Under the pieces are notes generated by a model. The model was not told where the DNA came from. It made no database searches and worked only from the letters and a program-made list of their open reading frames with translations. From positions 186,001-250,000 of the forward strand of contig CADCXA010000051.1 of assembly GCA_902806565.1 (NCBI GenBank): a stretch of 64,000 nucleotides of DNA, written 5' to 3'. The position numbers and the translations under genes were made by a program. Below are positions 21,176-32,715 of the stretch, piece after piece; the first letter of the stretch is position 1, and each line of letters opens with the position of its first letter. The DNA comes from Hypoxylon rubiginosum. Its lineage: Eukaryota > Ascomycota > Sordariomycetes > Xylariales > Hypoxylaceae.

Positions 21176-21948
21176 ATGCAGATCAAGGCTTTCCTCCCCA
21201 TCATCCTCGCCGCCGTGGCAACAGCCAGCCCGGTAGCAAACCCCGAGTACAAGGCTCAGACCCCAGAGGCCAAGTACCCGACTACCACCACGGAAGCCAA
21301 GTATCCTACTACTACCACCAAGGTTCAATACACAACCTCTACTCCGGAAGCTCACTACGCCACGACCACCAAGAAGTCTGTCTACTCAACCTCCACCCCA
21401 GAGGCCAAGTACCCAACCACTACTGTGAAGACTCAATACACAACCTCTTCCCCGGCAGCGTATCCTACCGCCAAGGAACCCGAGAAGCATAAGGAGAAGG
21501 AGCACAAGGAGAAGGACCACAAGGAAAAGGACCACAAGGAGAAGGATCACAAGGAGAAGGACCATGAGGAGAAGGAGGAGAAGACCAAGGAGCACAAGAA
21601 GTCCGAGTACCCAGCCACGACCCCTGGATACCCGGCCTCAACCCCTGAGTACCCCAGTGCCACTCCTGCGCCTCAGGGTGGTCTTAGCAGCATCTGCCCC
21701 GGCGGCGCCACCCCTCTCTGCTGCCAGCTCGATGTCGATGGAATTCTCGACCTGACCTGCGGAAGCCGTAAGTCCAGACCTTGCAGTGACCATTCCTCTG
21801 ATATACTCATATGCTAACACTGTCTACAGCCGCTCAGGATCTTAGCAGCATCGAGGAGTTCCAGGACGTCTGCGCTGCGGGCGGCCTGACGGCGGAATGC
21901 TGCACCCTCTCCCTGCTGGGCTCCGGCCTGCTCTGCACCGCCGTCTAA
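21176..21948 (+). CDS. Class II hydrophobin with long repetitive N-terminal extension
   Basis: Spliced model: exons 21176-21767 and 21830-21948 (62-bp intron, phase 1), giving 236 residues. A signal peptide (MQIKAFLPIILAAVATAS) is followed by about 155 residues of low complexity: Thr/Tyr/Pro repeats of the PEAKYPTTTT type, then a Lys/Glu/Asp/His tract of HKEKD units, then a short Pro/Ser/Tyr linker. The C-terminal 63 residues hold eight cysteines spaced C-7-CC-11-C-16-C-8-CC-10-C. All gaps match class II hydrophobins except the first, which is two shorter than usual. The intron falls just after the fourth cysteine. Hydrophobins are secreted and assemble into amphipathic films on hyphae and spores. 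Most class II members are about 100 residues, so the extension is unusual; it may tether the protein to wall polysaccharide or be O-glycosylated. Confidence 0.9.
21488..21592 (+). repeat. 15-bp tandem repeat coding HKEKD
   Basis: Six near-identical 15-base units of the type CACAAGGAGAAGGAC run from 21488 to 21577, followed by one degenerate unit. The array encodes the charged part of the hydrophobin extension and should be length-variable between strains. Confidence 0.85.
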
Positions 21949-22570
21949 GTGGTAACGCATTACTGGCTTTCGTGCGAGGCTCAGTTTACATGAGGGGGTT
22001 TGACCGGCTTGGGGAATTCTTGAGTGTCCACTGACTTGGTTAACAAGATCAGGATCCGATTGACACATTTACTTCATTTTACCATTCTTTGTACTCGGCT
22101 GCGTGCCGACATATTTGACAGTATAGATCTTTACATATCTCTATTACTATTAGCTTCTTCTACTCCTAGCAAAAATCAAGCCTCTTCTTACTAAATAAGC
22201 CTAGCTCTTCTGAACTCCTTAGGGTACAATTTCCATTCCATGTGCTCGTCTTCGTTTAATGAATAACCAATCAACGATTCACATAGTTAGGCCATGCATG
22301 ATACATGCAAGCCACAGTCCTACTGATATTTCGACCAATAACCGGCTCGACGTTCATTTGGGCTTGACACAATGTGAGGCAGTGTTGGGGCTTTGAGAGA
22401 GCTGACGCAATGACTAAAATTTCTTCCTCTCTTTGGCAAAGTACCTAACGAATGTCTCCCCGCTTCATCAATTCCCTACTTTAGAACCTCGTACATCCCA
22501 CACGTCTTGGATACTCACCACCTCCAGTCAGAAGCCCAAAATCCCCTCACTTAACGATAATGCTACTACG
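21949..22570. other. Intergenic between hydrophobin and NLR-like gene
   Basis: No gene recognised. An open frame runs from a TTG at 22433 into the next gene, but the first ATG is at 22571, so this part is taken as leader and promoter. Confidence 0.5.
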
Positions 22571-25500
22571 ATGAAGAATCTTCGCACAAAACTGGAGAGA
22601 TTAAGGCTTGACAAAAGAGGCCCCGAAGGCTCGGGATCTAAGCCACCCGGAACGAGCCACGGCGATAAAAACGCAGGCTCTCAACCCCGAACGCCTCTAA
22701 CGTCATCCGTAGAGGCGCCTCCAGAGGAAGTCCAGCGTCATCAAATTGTAACCACTTCACTTGTAACCCCCCTATCACCCGGACATACCAGGGGCCTCAG
22801 AATCCTCAGAAGTCCGGCTCAGGCCACCTTGGACGTTATCTTTATCCATGGCCTGACAGGCGATTCCCTTCGAACCTGGCAGCACCAGCCGTCTGGAGTG
22901 TATTGGCCTACAGACTTGCTGCCAAAGGAGTTTCCGGAAGCTCGTATCCTAACTTTTGGATACGACGCTGACGTGACGAAGTTGTTCGTCGGCGCAGTTG
23001 GTCAGGGTACGCTTCGTAATCATGCAACTACTTTAGTTGGCGAATATGCGGCAGTTCGCCAGCGAGACGCCTTTGAACAGCGAGAGCTGGATTATAGCCA
23101 GTCTAGCAATGACGACGCAAAGAGAAGGAATGTCATACTGGTAGCTCACAGCCTAGTAAGTATTATATCACGTTGCAGGTCTATAAAAGTTCCCAATGTC
23201 TGGGTAGTCCATATGATAAGCTAACTCGGGAGTACAGGGCGGTCTAGTAACTAAGAAAGCCCTTTGCATTTCTTCCGAGTCAGCAGTCGACAGTGAAAGG
23301 GTTCTGGACTCTGACACTATTGGCATCTGTTTCCTGGGAACACCACATAGGGGATCAGATATGGCTGAGCTCGCTTCGATGGCTTCAAAATTTCTGAAGC
23401 TTACTGGAAAACGTGTCAACTCACGCATCGTTGACACCCTCCGACCTGACTCCGAAGGTGTGTCCAATATAATCCTTTCGTGATCCTAGGTAATTTTAAT
23501 GTGAGGTTCTAACCGAATGTACAGTTTTAGGGGACGTTCAGGCTGGATTTGGCAATTGGCTTAGAAGAAATAATAAGCGAATATCCGTGGCATCCTTTTT
23601 TGAAGAACACGAGATGCCTGGCATCGGCATGGTTGTTCCACAGAGCTCAGCACTCATAGAGGGATATCCACAGTTGCCCATTCCATCGAACCATAGAGAT
23701 ATGACTAAGTTCTCTAGTATAGAGGACACTGGCCTTGTGAGGGTAATGGGCCAGATTAGGGCCATGATCTTTCAGGAACGAGTGAATGAACGGCCATCCG
23801 ACAATGCACCACAGCTCATCCCGGGATATAAAGATTGCTTGAGCGCATTATCGTATCCTGATATGAGCAGAAGATATGGGAGTATCTTACCCCCCGCAGA
23901 TGACACATGCGAATGGCTTGGACGGCATCCTATCTACAACCAATGGCTCGTATCAGGCGATGGTATCATGTGGATTCTTGGCCATCCCGGCACCGGCAAG
24001 TCGACATTAATGAAGCATGCAGTTCAGAAGTCTGCACAATCTTGGAGAATATACAGAGGCGGTTGCTTAACTCTTAGGTTCTTCTTCTACAACCTTGGGT
24101 CCAAGCTACAGAAAAGCGTTGAGGGAATGTTGAGGGCTGTGCTTTTCCAAATCCTCCAAGAATTTCCTTCATTAATAGGGGGCCTTATCATACCCAAGGT
24201 TTCCGATCAAGTCTCCGTTGGAAATCAACACATGGGTATGCCTAAGAAGTCAACATGGGAATCAGCGTACTTGATGGAGATTCTAGAGGAGTCCATTGCA
24301 CTCGTGCTAAAGCATACTAATGTATGTCTGTTCATCGACGCTCTTGATGAGTGTAGAAGAATCGAAGAAGACACGACCGTGGATTCGGAAGAAATCAGAC
24401 AGCTTATAGGAAGCTTCAGAAGGATTTTGCGAAAGTCTGCTTCAGATCCACACAAGCTTCGTGTCTGTTGCTCCTGTCGGCACTACCCCCATATTGCCTC
24501 GCTCAATGACGGATATAAGGTCTTGGTTGAAAATGAGAATGCACGAGATATTAAGGGGTACATCACCCAAGAACTAGAATCAGAGATCCTCTCCGACCAT
24601 CGATACCTTTCAAAAAGTCTCGTTGAGACTATCTCGTCTAAAGCCGCGGGCAGCTTCCAGTGGGTACGCTTGGTCACACAAAAAGCTATTGGCGTGTACA
24701 GGGCCGGTAAAAATGCATCCAAGATCCAAGAATGTGTGGATGACCTCCCCAAGCATCTATCGGATTTGTATGGTTCTATCCTAAGTTCCATTCCTGAAGA
24801 CGATCGATCTCGGTCTCGGAAGCTGTTTGAATGGGCTTGTCTGTCTTCCTACCCTCTAAAATTGCCCGAACTAAGACTCATAATGAATATCGATCCCAAC
24901 CAACGTCCTAGATCATTCAAGGACCTCGAAAGCATACCGGAATTTATCGAAGACGACTTTCAGATGGAGTGTCTCGTTCAGTCACTTTCAGGTGGACTTG
25001 CTGGGTTAGAGGATGCTAATACCGAGAGCTCAACGGACTATTCCTCTTCTTGGGCAGATACCGAAAGTACAACGGACTGCTCCTATCAACCACGGGGAAC
25101 GGAAGGTAGTGCCGATCCCAACAACATATTAGGTGCTCTTACTATCCTCGATTCCTGCTGGATTAGGAAGCCTAAAATTAAATGTCTCTTTCTAGTACAT
25201 CAGTCAATTAAAGACTACATGATGACGGAGGGATTTCAGATCCTGAACGGGTCTCCAATCCCCAACAACACCTTACTTGCAGGGGCATATCGTAATATGT
25301 CAATATCTCTTGCATCGGCTACTACAATACAACAACATACCTTTTCGGAAAATAGCCAGGAAGCTCCTCGATATAGCGACAAGGAAATGCTGAGTATGAT
25401 CGATCGGATATTTATTAAGGATCAGCATAAAGTTGAAAAATCAGTCATGAAAGCGCTTAAGTACATCGAAACGAATCCAGCGGAATTCGACATATCGCTA

Positions 25501-27573
25501 TTACTACAACACGTCTCACTACCTCATTTTGAGAAACCTGTCGACCGAGAAGTAGCTCTTGCCCTTATTCAAAGTATACTGGCATGGCATAAGAGCGTCT
25601 ATGAAAGGTATGGAGTCGACCATGAATTCATTGACGAAACATTCAACTACGCATCGGAAGCAAAAAAGGGAGGCATGGGCGAAATGGAAGCACAACTGAT
25701 TTCTTCTCTGTCAAATTCAGTCATACAAAATCCGTTCATTCGAATGAACATAATGTTGTCTGCATGCGAATATGACCTTCCTGAGATTTTATATCATGCA
25801 TTCACGTTTACTAATGGGGTAGACAGCTACGTTCGCCAGTTCCTTTTAGCTACGGCGGCAGAGGAGGGTAGTTATAATGTGTCGACACTCCTTTTAGACG
25901 ATAACAAGATGTCCTCTAGAGAATTGTTTGAGTACCAAGAGGCCCTTCTGAAGGCATCAGAAAATGGCCATACGGACGTCGTCAAGTTGCTTGTAGCACA
26001 TGGTGCAAATATCCATCAGACTGACGACGAGGTAGAGACTGCTTTACATCGGGCGGCGGCCTACGGCAAAGACGAAATATGTCAGATTCTTCTAGATAAA
26101 GGGGCGAAGATCGATGCCAGAGATGAGGATGGCATAACTCCGTTTATGGCTGCCGCATGCAGAGGACATCAAGCTGTCTGTGATATTCTCATTAGTTATT
26201 CACCGGATATTGACGCTACCGACAATTACGGCACAACAGTATTAACGCATGCGGCCAGAGGTGGTAACACGCACATCATGAGCGCATTAATGCGTGGAGC
26301 ACAGAACTGGCCCAGGACCGTTTCGCTCACCGAATCGACGATATGCCAGCCAGGTCTTGAAGCGCTACGAAAAGACGATGTGAAATTCTACGAGCTCGCA
26401 ATCTGTTGTAAGGGTATCGAATGGTTGTCGTCAGCTGGATTCAATGCTGCTAGAGCCGCAAGTTTCCGGGCACCTTCATGCCTCAAGCTCTTTTTAGATT
26501 ATCAGCAAGACATCAACCTCACAACTTACAAAGGCTGCAATCCATTACATTGGGCCACTTTGACGTCCAATGTAAAAATGATCATCATATTATTAGATCG
26601 ACATGACATCGACGTCAACTCGGAACATAGTTCTTACCACTGCACTGCGTTGTTAGTGTTGTGTGGACTTGGGCCGTGGTCGCCATTCCTATCGCCGTCG
26701 CTCGTGGAGATAGCAGGATTGCTATTGAACCATCGAAATATTGACCCTAATCTGAAATCTCATAATGGTACTGCGCTACATATAGCACTTAACTGTGAGC
26801 TAAGAGGCTATATCAAAATTGGCTTTGGAAAGTCGACATATGCGAAACCTTCCGAAGTCATTCAACTTTTGTTGGATCACCCTAGGATCGATATCAACAT
26901 TGAAGATGCCAACGGCCATACACCTTTGGCTTTGGCCGCATGGTACGGTCATAGTGGCATCGTGGGACAACTCCTTGAGCATAAATCAGTTCAGATCGGG
27001 GGGAAAGATTCGTTTGGCTTAACGCTATTGCATTTAGCTGTATCAGTTAGGCATTCTATGCTTTGGGGAGCGCCTCACTGGACAATGAAAGCCAAGATCA
27101 TGGATATGCTACTTAAAAGATCCGACATCGACATCAACTCCCTGGACAATAACGAGCGGACTCCATTAGATCGAGCTATAGAAGGAATGGAAGAAGCCGA
27201 GGTAGTCTATTCAAGTAGCGGCGAGAACGATGGCGATAACGCAGATGAAGGAGACAAAGAGCGAATCGAAAACTTGAGCGATCACAGCAACAATCGCCAC
27301 ATTCGTACCAACCGCAAGGAGGGATTTGAGGCTTATAGAAGCATTGTAATAGATCTTAGGGCTCATGGAGCAATGTGCGGGGACTGTATCAAGTTGGGTA
27401 ATATGGCTTGCGAGATTGTACCATCAACGCCAACGCCAACTGTAGGACCTACAGGCACAACGAAAACAACGGAGACTGCAGAGACCCCGAAGACAGCAAA
27501 AGTATGGGGAAAGATACGTGCCAGCCTTGGGCCTCCTCAAATGAAAGAACTAGAGAAGCATGGAAGGAGATAA
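22571..27573 (+). CDS. NLR-like protein: alpha/beta hydrolase (SesB-type), NACHT, ankyrin repeats
   Basis: Spliced model: exons 22571-23155, 23238-23457 and 23525-27573, giving 1617 residues. Residues about 85-270 form a lipase-like domain: the VIFIHGLTGDSLRTW oxyanion region, nucleophile Ser194 in VAHSLGGLV (assembled across intron 1), and CFLGTPHRGSD. The NACHT NTPase has the P-loop GHPGTGKST at 421-429 and Walker B CLFIDALDE near 535-545, with a CSCRHYPH sensor-like segment after it. A helical region follows. From about residue 1080 ankyrin repeats appear (TALHRAAAYGKDEICQILLD, TPFMAAACRGHQAVCDIL, TPLALAAWYGHSGIVGQLL and others). The Thr/Pro-rich tail may be disordered. This effector-NACHT-repeat plan is that of fungal STAND/NLR proteins, of which SesB-type hydrolases are a known effector class in heterokaryon incompatibility and non-self response. 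No disabling mutation is seen. The trigger is unknown. Confidence 0.9.
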
Positions 27574-28063
27574 AAATGTACCTAGGTATAAGAAATCAAT
27601 AAATGAGACGTGATGGTCTAAAAATTATTTAGGCGCAATCAATGATCATAGGATTGGAATTGAAAGGATGCATTTCGCTAGCATATATGAACTTGTTGAA
27701 CGTTCGGAATCGGTATTGCTTGAAGAAAAGGGGTAAAAGGGGTAAAAGAAATGGGAGTAAAATGCCAAGATTAGGTATGTACATTATGTACATAGGTATA
27801 GACCCTGGATTTTGGGAAGCGGGTAGCTACGATAAGCCCCACGCCGTTTCGATAAGAAATATGCCCCGCCAAAAATTCATTCCCATTCAAGCTTCCAATT
27901 ATGACTGAACTGAAGCGCAGTTCTTTCTACCTCTGTGCAATTACTAGGATGAATTGACTTACTTACCTCCTCGACAAACGAATTACCCAAGCACGAAGCT
28001 TCTACCCAGTATAAAGAACCGTACCTCAAGCTATAATCACAACCAGCGAGCCAGCCAACCACC
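27574..28063. other. Intergenic, 3' of NLR gene and promoter of RPC5
   Basis: No gene recognised. A TACCTAGGTA palindrome lies at 27579-27588, immediately after the NLR stop codon. Confidence 0.5.
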
Positions 28064-29485
28064 ATGGCAGCCATGGACATCGACTCGGACTCGCCGCAGC
28101 CGCGAGCTACCACGATGGCGGCAAACGACGACGACGACGACGGCCACCTCGCCGGCGGCTCGGCGGCGGCCGACCCGGTCGTCGCGAGCTACGACGTGTT
28201 CACGAACCCGCTGCTGCCCGAGAACCGGCGGCTGCTGGTGCTGCAGCACCCGAACAAGCAGGGGCCCGTGCGCGTGCCGTACCCGCAGGTCGGCGAGGTG
28301 CGCGTCAAGAACCGGTCCGGCATGCTCGAGGTCGACGTGCCCGTGAGCCACGCCCACGCCGACTACGACCGCGACAAGGGCCTGCGGTGGGGCGGCGCCC
28401 TCGCGCGCAGCGTCGCCGCCAAGGACGGCGGCACCCACGGCCTCGCCGGCGGGTTCGGCGTAGGTGTGCCGACTAGGGGAGCCGGCGGAGGCCGTGGCGG
28501 GGCGGGAGGTGGCAGTGGTGGCAGTGGTGGTAAGACTGTCGACCTGGAGCGCGAGCTGAGCATGTTGGGCTGGAACGAGGCCGTGCGCCAGGATAAGGTG
28601 CTCAGAACGCAGACGCTCGGGGGCCAGTTCCCCATCGAGAAGGAGACTAACTGTCGCTGGATGGTGGGAGTCTTCAAAGGAGGTGCGTAGCGGATTAGAT
28701 TGCTCTCCTTCCTAGGATATGCTTCGAAAACTAACTCAAAAATCCTTTTTGTAATAGATCAACTATACCTCACACCCGCCTCGTCCCTAATACACCTACG
28801 CCCGCAACTACACCACCTCGACGCGTACGCGGAACAAGAGCGCCTGAGCCGGCCACGCGAAGGCGCGGGCGGCGCGGGGGGACCTGGCGGCGCGGGAGCC
28901 GGAGCCGGTAAGGAGGGCGCGGGGGCGGCGGGCGGCGGAGCAGGCCAGGGAGGGGGCGCCGCCAAGGCGATCCACATGTCGATCAAGAGCGCGGGGGCGG
29001 ACAGCGGGGAGGTGGCGGTGGACACGATGATCGAGCGGCTGCGCAAGGTGCAGACGGAGCCGTGGATCAAGCTCAAGTACGAGCACGAGAACAGCGAGAA
29101 GGCCTGGTCCATGTACGAGAACCACCTCATCTACGCCTCCGCCAAGGACGCGTCCGGTGCCGAGCACAACGACGGCGGCAAGGGCAAGGAGAAGGAGAAT
29201 GCAGCCAGCACCGTGGCCGTAGCGCACGAGGAGCAGTACAGGGCGCAGTGGGGCGAGGAGGAGTTCCTGAAGGCCGTCAGCGGCCTCGGCGATAATCAGC
29301 AAGGGGACGGCAAGTTCCAGGGCGACGACGAGGTGCAGATCAAGGCCGAGATCATCGACCAGGATCCTACGAGAAGGGCCGGCACGGCCAGGGGGAGAGG
29401 AGGCAAGGCTGCTCCTGGCGCTGCAGCAGCTTCTGCTACTAAGCGAGGCGCAAGGGGGGGTAAATCAGTCGCATTCAAGGATTGA
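28064..29485 (+). CDS. RPC37: RNA polymerase III subunit RPC5 / Rpc37 (Sin-like)
   Basis: Spliced model: exons 28064-28682 and 28758-29485 (75-bp intron, phase 1), giving 448 residues. RPC5 pairs with Rpc53 in the TFIIF-like subcomplex of RNA polymerase III and helps initiation, termination and reinitiation at tRNA and 5S genes. The Sin_N signature is visible: YDVFTNPLLPENRRLLVLQ near the start, VPYPQVGEVRVKNRSGMLEV, VDVPVSHAHADYD, and across the intron VFKGDQLYLTPASSLIHLRP followed by LHHLDAY. Gly/Ala-rich low-complexity inserts lie before the intron (28455-28530) and after it (28855-28960). The C-terminus is Arg/Gly/Ala rich and ends GKSVAFKD. The GC-rich coding region is typical of conserved genes here. 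It is convergent with Pat1 downstream. Confidence 0.82.
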
Positions 29486-30117
29486 TATCGGCAGTTCGGG
29501 TTTTCGGGGTTTCGTATAAAAGGTTCAGGAATTGCATGGCCCGGCGTTCTCAAAAGCTTTTCAAGTTCATACTTGTGTATTTAGACGGCTATCATTGCTA
29601 TAGGATTGCATGATTGTCTTTCGTGCATCGTGCAATAGACGTGGTTCAGCCTCATCTTCAGGGCCAACGTCAACATAAAACACTATCGCAGAAGTACTCA
29701 AAGTTGATTGATTACCATTGCGGTGCAATATGGGGCATTAGACGCTTCTACGTCAAATTCATAACTACTAGTCCATACACACTCTGCCCAGAGTCGTCGA
29801 CCACGACTGTGGTTCACCTCCTTTCCAGATTCTAGACCCTAGACCTCATCGCCAGTCGAATCGGGGTATCATGTGAACTCATGAGAATTCAATAGTCGCC
29901 GCCGTTCGCTACCTATTACCGAACGCCTAGCGCTAGGCAATACAAGACAAGTACACAGTATGGATAGTTGCGATAGAGAATCCATTGTCCAACATGGTCA
30001 TATGTTGGACACGACGATCCCGGTGCCCACTTCCAACTTCGCGTGACTTCTCTGCCGGCCAAATCGGCCGTCAGTATATGCTTATAGGACCGTATATTCC
30101 ATCCGTTATTCGTTGAT
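29486..30117. other. Spacer between convergent RPC5 and Pat1 genes
   Basis: About 630 bases between two stop codons. No gene or repeat recognised. Confidence 0.5.
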
Positions 30118-32715
30118 TTAGTTCAACAACTCGACGTCGAGACCGATGGATCGCATGAATAGATTCACGTTGTCCAAGCGTGTCTTCGCCATATCGGCGG
30201 GTAGGGTCTTGGCCATATTAACAGTCTCCATGACGCGATCCTTCACAGCGAGGACAAGTCGCTGCTGTTCATCCGGGCTAGCCCCAACACCAATAGCGGC
30301 GAGGAACTGCCAAACGAAAACATCCTCTCCGGACGTTACGGTACCAGGGAACACGTTGGGAAGCGTCGGCTCCAGCGCATTAAAGAACTGGTTGAAAGTA
30401 GCAACCCTGACTTGCGTTAGCTCGTGAATTCTAGCAATGATGACTATAACTTACCATTGCTGCCAAGACTGCTCGCTCGCTTGGCCAGCTTGCTTGACGA
30501 TCTCGGCTCGAGTGAGGACCATGGTTAGCATGGACATGCCGACACGGGTTCGCGCGACCATATCCACATTAATGTTCTGGGTTATTAATCCGAGCACACC
30601 GGTAATGATGTGGAGTTCAGATTCGCTCAGGAGTTGTAGAAGGCTCGGCATAACAGCCACAGAGAAGATATCGATGCGCTCGCGAGCTTTAGCATCAAGG
30701 TTAATGGTTTCTCCAGTCTGGACTTGCGCGCCTCGGATCACGTCTAGCTGATCGAGGTGAATGACAATCAGCGTAAGAATGGTCGTACGCTGTTCGGGAG
30801 TGAGATGACGGAATACACGAGGAATCGCCTTCTTGCCCTTGTTGTAAGATAGGAACGCAATGAAGGGGTGGATTGATGTTGCACCTATGGGCTCGTGAAC
30901 TTTGAGGTCGTTCCACAGCTGCGCGTTCAAAATTTCCAGCTCAGCTTGTCGATCAACAAATCCTTGGTCCGGGTCGCCATTGGACGGAGGGGGAGGCATG
31001 TTGCGGGACACGTCCTCCATCTTCATTAGAATTACGTAGACGGTCTCGATATTTCGGAGCGTTTCCTTCTTGTCAGTACCGTTTGCCGTCGGGTGGGGAC
31101 GATGTCCACTGCCCGGTCGATTGGCATCAGAGCTGCTCTCGGTTCGCTTCACGTTCAGCAAAGGCTTAGGCGTCTTGGCATTGCTGAATGAGATCTTTCC
31201 CAAGCTACCTTCGATGACTAGTTGCTTGTTCTTGGGCTTATTTTTGGCAGCTTCAACGGCACGCTGGACCTGCTGTTCCATGCGTTGCATATGGTTCTCC
31301 GCGCCACGTCCCTGACGTCTCATACCTCCATGACGAGTACCAGTTTGGAAAAGATAGGTCTGAGCAAAGTTGTTCAAGGGTTGAAGAGGGTTCGGTCGCT
31401 GTCCCGCTCGCAGTGAGCTAAGAACCTGATAATAGAAATCCTCCGCGAGAGCAGCGTCGGTTCCGTGTTCGCTCGGGTCGCCAGTGGTTGAGACCAGTTG
31501 CTGAAGCTGAATTCTAGTGATGAAGCTCTTGTCCTGTGGTGTCATTAGACCATTATCCCTCGACAGAGCGTGGATCTTGTGGTTTCGCTTTGCTCGCCTC
31601 GTCTCAGCCTCGAGGTAGGCTGCCTTCTCCTGATCTGTTAGCTGGATGTTTGCTTGGGGCTGGCGGCTGAACGAGTTCTGTGATTGGTGTCTCTGAGCGG
31701 CCATTCGAGCGGCGTCCAATCGAGCGACGTCCTCAGCTAAGCGGTTAGGATTCTGAAGTATCTGTGTCGGGAAACCCATGGGGGAAGGCTGGGATTGTTG
31801 AGACTGCTGATGCTGATGCTGCTGCTGGGGGAGGGGGGTGGGAACACCGTGGGTGCCAGAAGGCGCGTGCTTCGAAGAAGGGCGTTGCAAGATTGAGATA
31901 GGGTGGCCATGAGCGACCCCCTGAGCAACCCCCTGAGCGGCCTGATGGCTGTCGCTGGGGTAAAAACCCTGCGGTTGGCGGTTGTCAAATTGTTGCTGAG
32001 GGTAGTCCATCGGCTCTTGACGGGGCAAGTGAGCATGCTGGTGCGACATTTGAGACTCGGGTGAAGTCTTGGAAGGCGGCTGTAGCTGCGGCTGCGGCTG
32101 TGGTTGCTGGGGCTGACTGGGAGCTTTATTGGCGCGCATTCCCGCTTCGACTTCCTCCAAGCTCATTATCTTCCGGCCGGCCTGCGGGGCAGGCGACGGA
32201 GCCTGCTGGCTCTGGATAGCTGCAGTCGAAGCAGGAGTCCTCTTCGGCTGCACTCCCCAAATTGAAGCGTCAACTTGAAGGTCCGAGACAGGCTCAGTTG
32301 ATTTGTACTTCTCATAGCCACTTCTAACGGGCTTAGATTCGGGCTGGTAGGTATATACCGAGCCGTAGTTCTGCGTCGAAGTAGCGTAGGTCGACTTCGG
32401 TACGTGCTGCTGGCGGCTGAAGCGCTGATGCTCTTCCTCCATAGCATTGGCAACCTGCGCGGTCTGACCAAAGAAATCGAAATCTTTGCCAACGGGCGCA
32501 TGCGACGGGCCCGCAGGTCCACCACCGCCGAACGTGTCGTCGTTAAACGCGTCATCTGTCTCATCCAGCTGATCGCCTAATCCATCGTAGGTCTCGTCGA
32601 AGTCCAAAGCCTCATCGATATCGGCCGCGTTACGCGAAAGGTCGGCAAAGGGGTCGTAGGACTGGCTAAAGCCAGGAGCCGCCGTGTTATGGTGCGAGTT
32701 CGGGTTGAAAGACAT
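30118..32715 (-). CDS. PAT1: Pat1, mRNA decapping activator
   Basis: Minus-strand exons 32715-30455 and 30406-30118 (48-bp intron, donor GTAAGT, phase 2), giving 849 residues. Pat1 bridges the Dhh1 helicase, the Lsm1-7 ring and the Dcp1/Dcp2 decapping enzyme on deadenylated mRNA in P-bodies. The N-terminus has the acidic DPFADLSRNAADIDEALDF segment and an FDFFG motif of the kind that binds Dhh1/DDX6. A long Gln/Pro/His-rich disordered middle follows (32100-31700). Then come the conserved block EGSLGKISFSNAKTPKPLL and the helical C-terminal domain (FIAFLSYNKGKKAIPRVFRH, LTPEQRTTILTLIVIHLDQL), ending DVFVWQFLAAIGVG...LLN after the intron. Older databases call it topoisomerase II-associated protein. 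Length fits filamentous fungal Pat1. Confidence 0.9.

Noticed and set aside
22433..22570. NLR-like protein starting at the TTG at 22433
   Set aside because: TTG is not a normal fungal start; the ATG at 22571 opens directly before the domain region.
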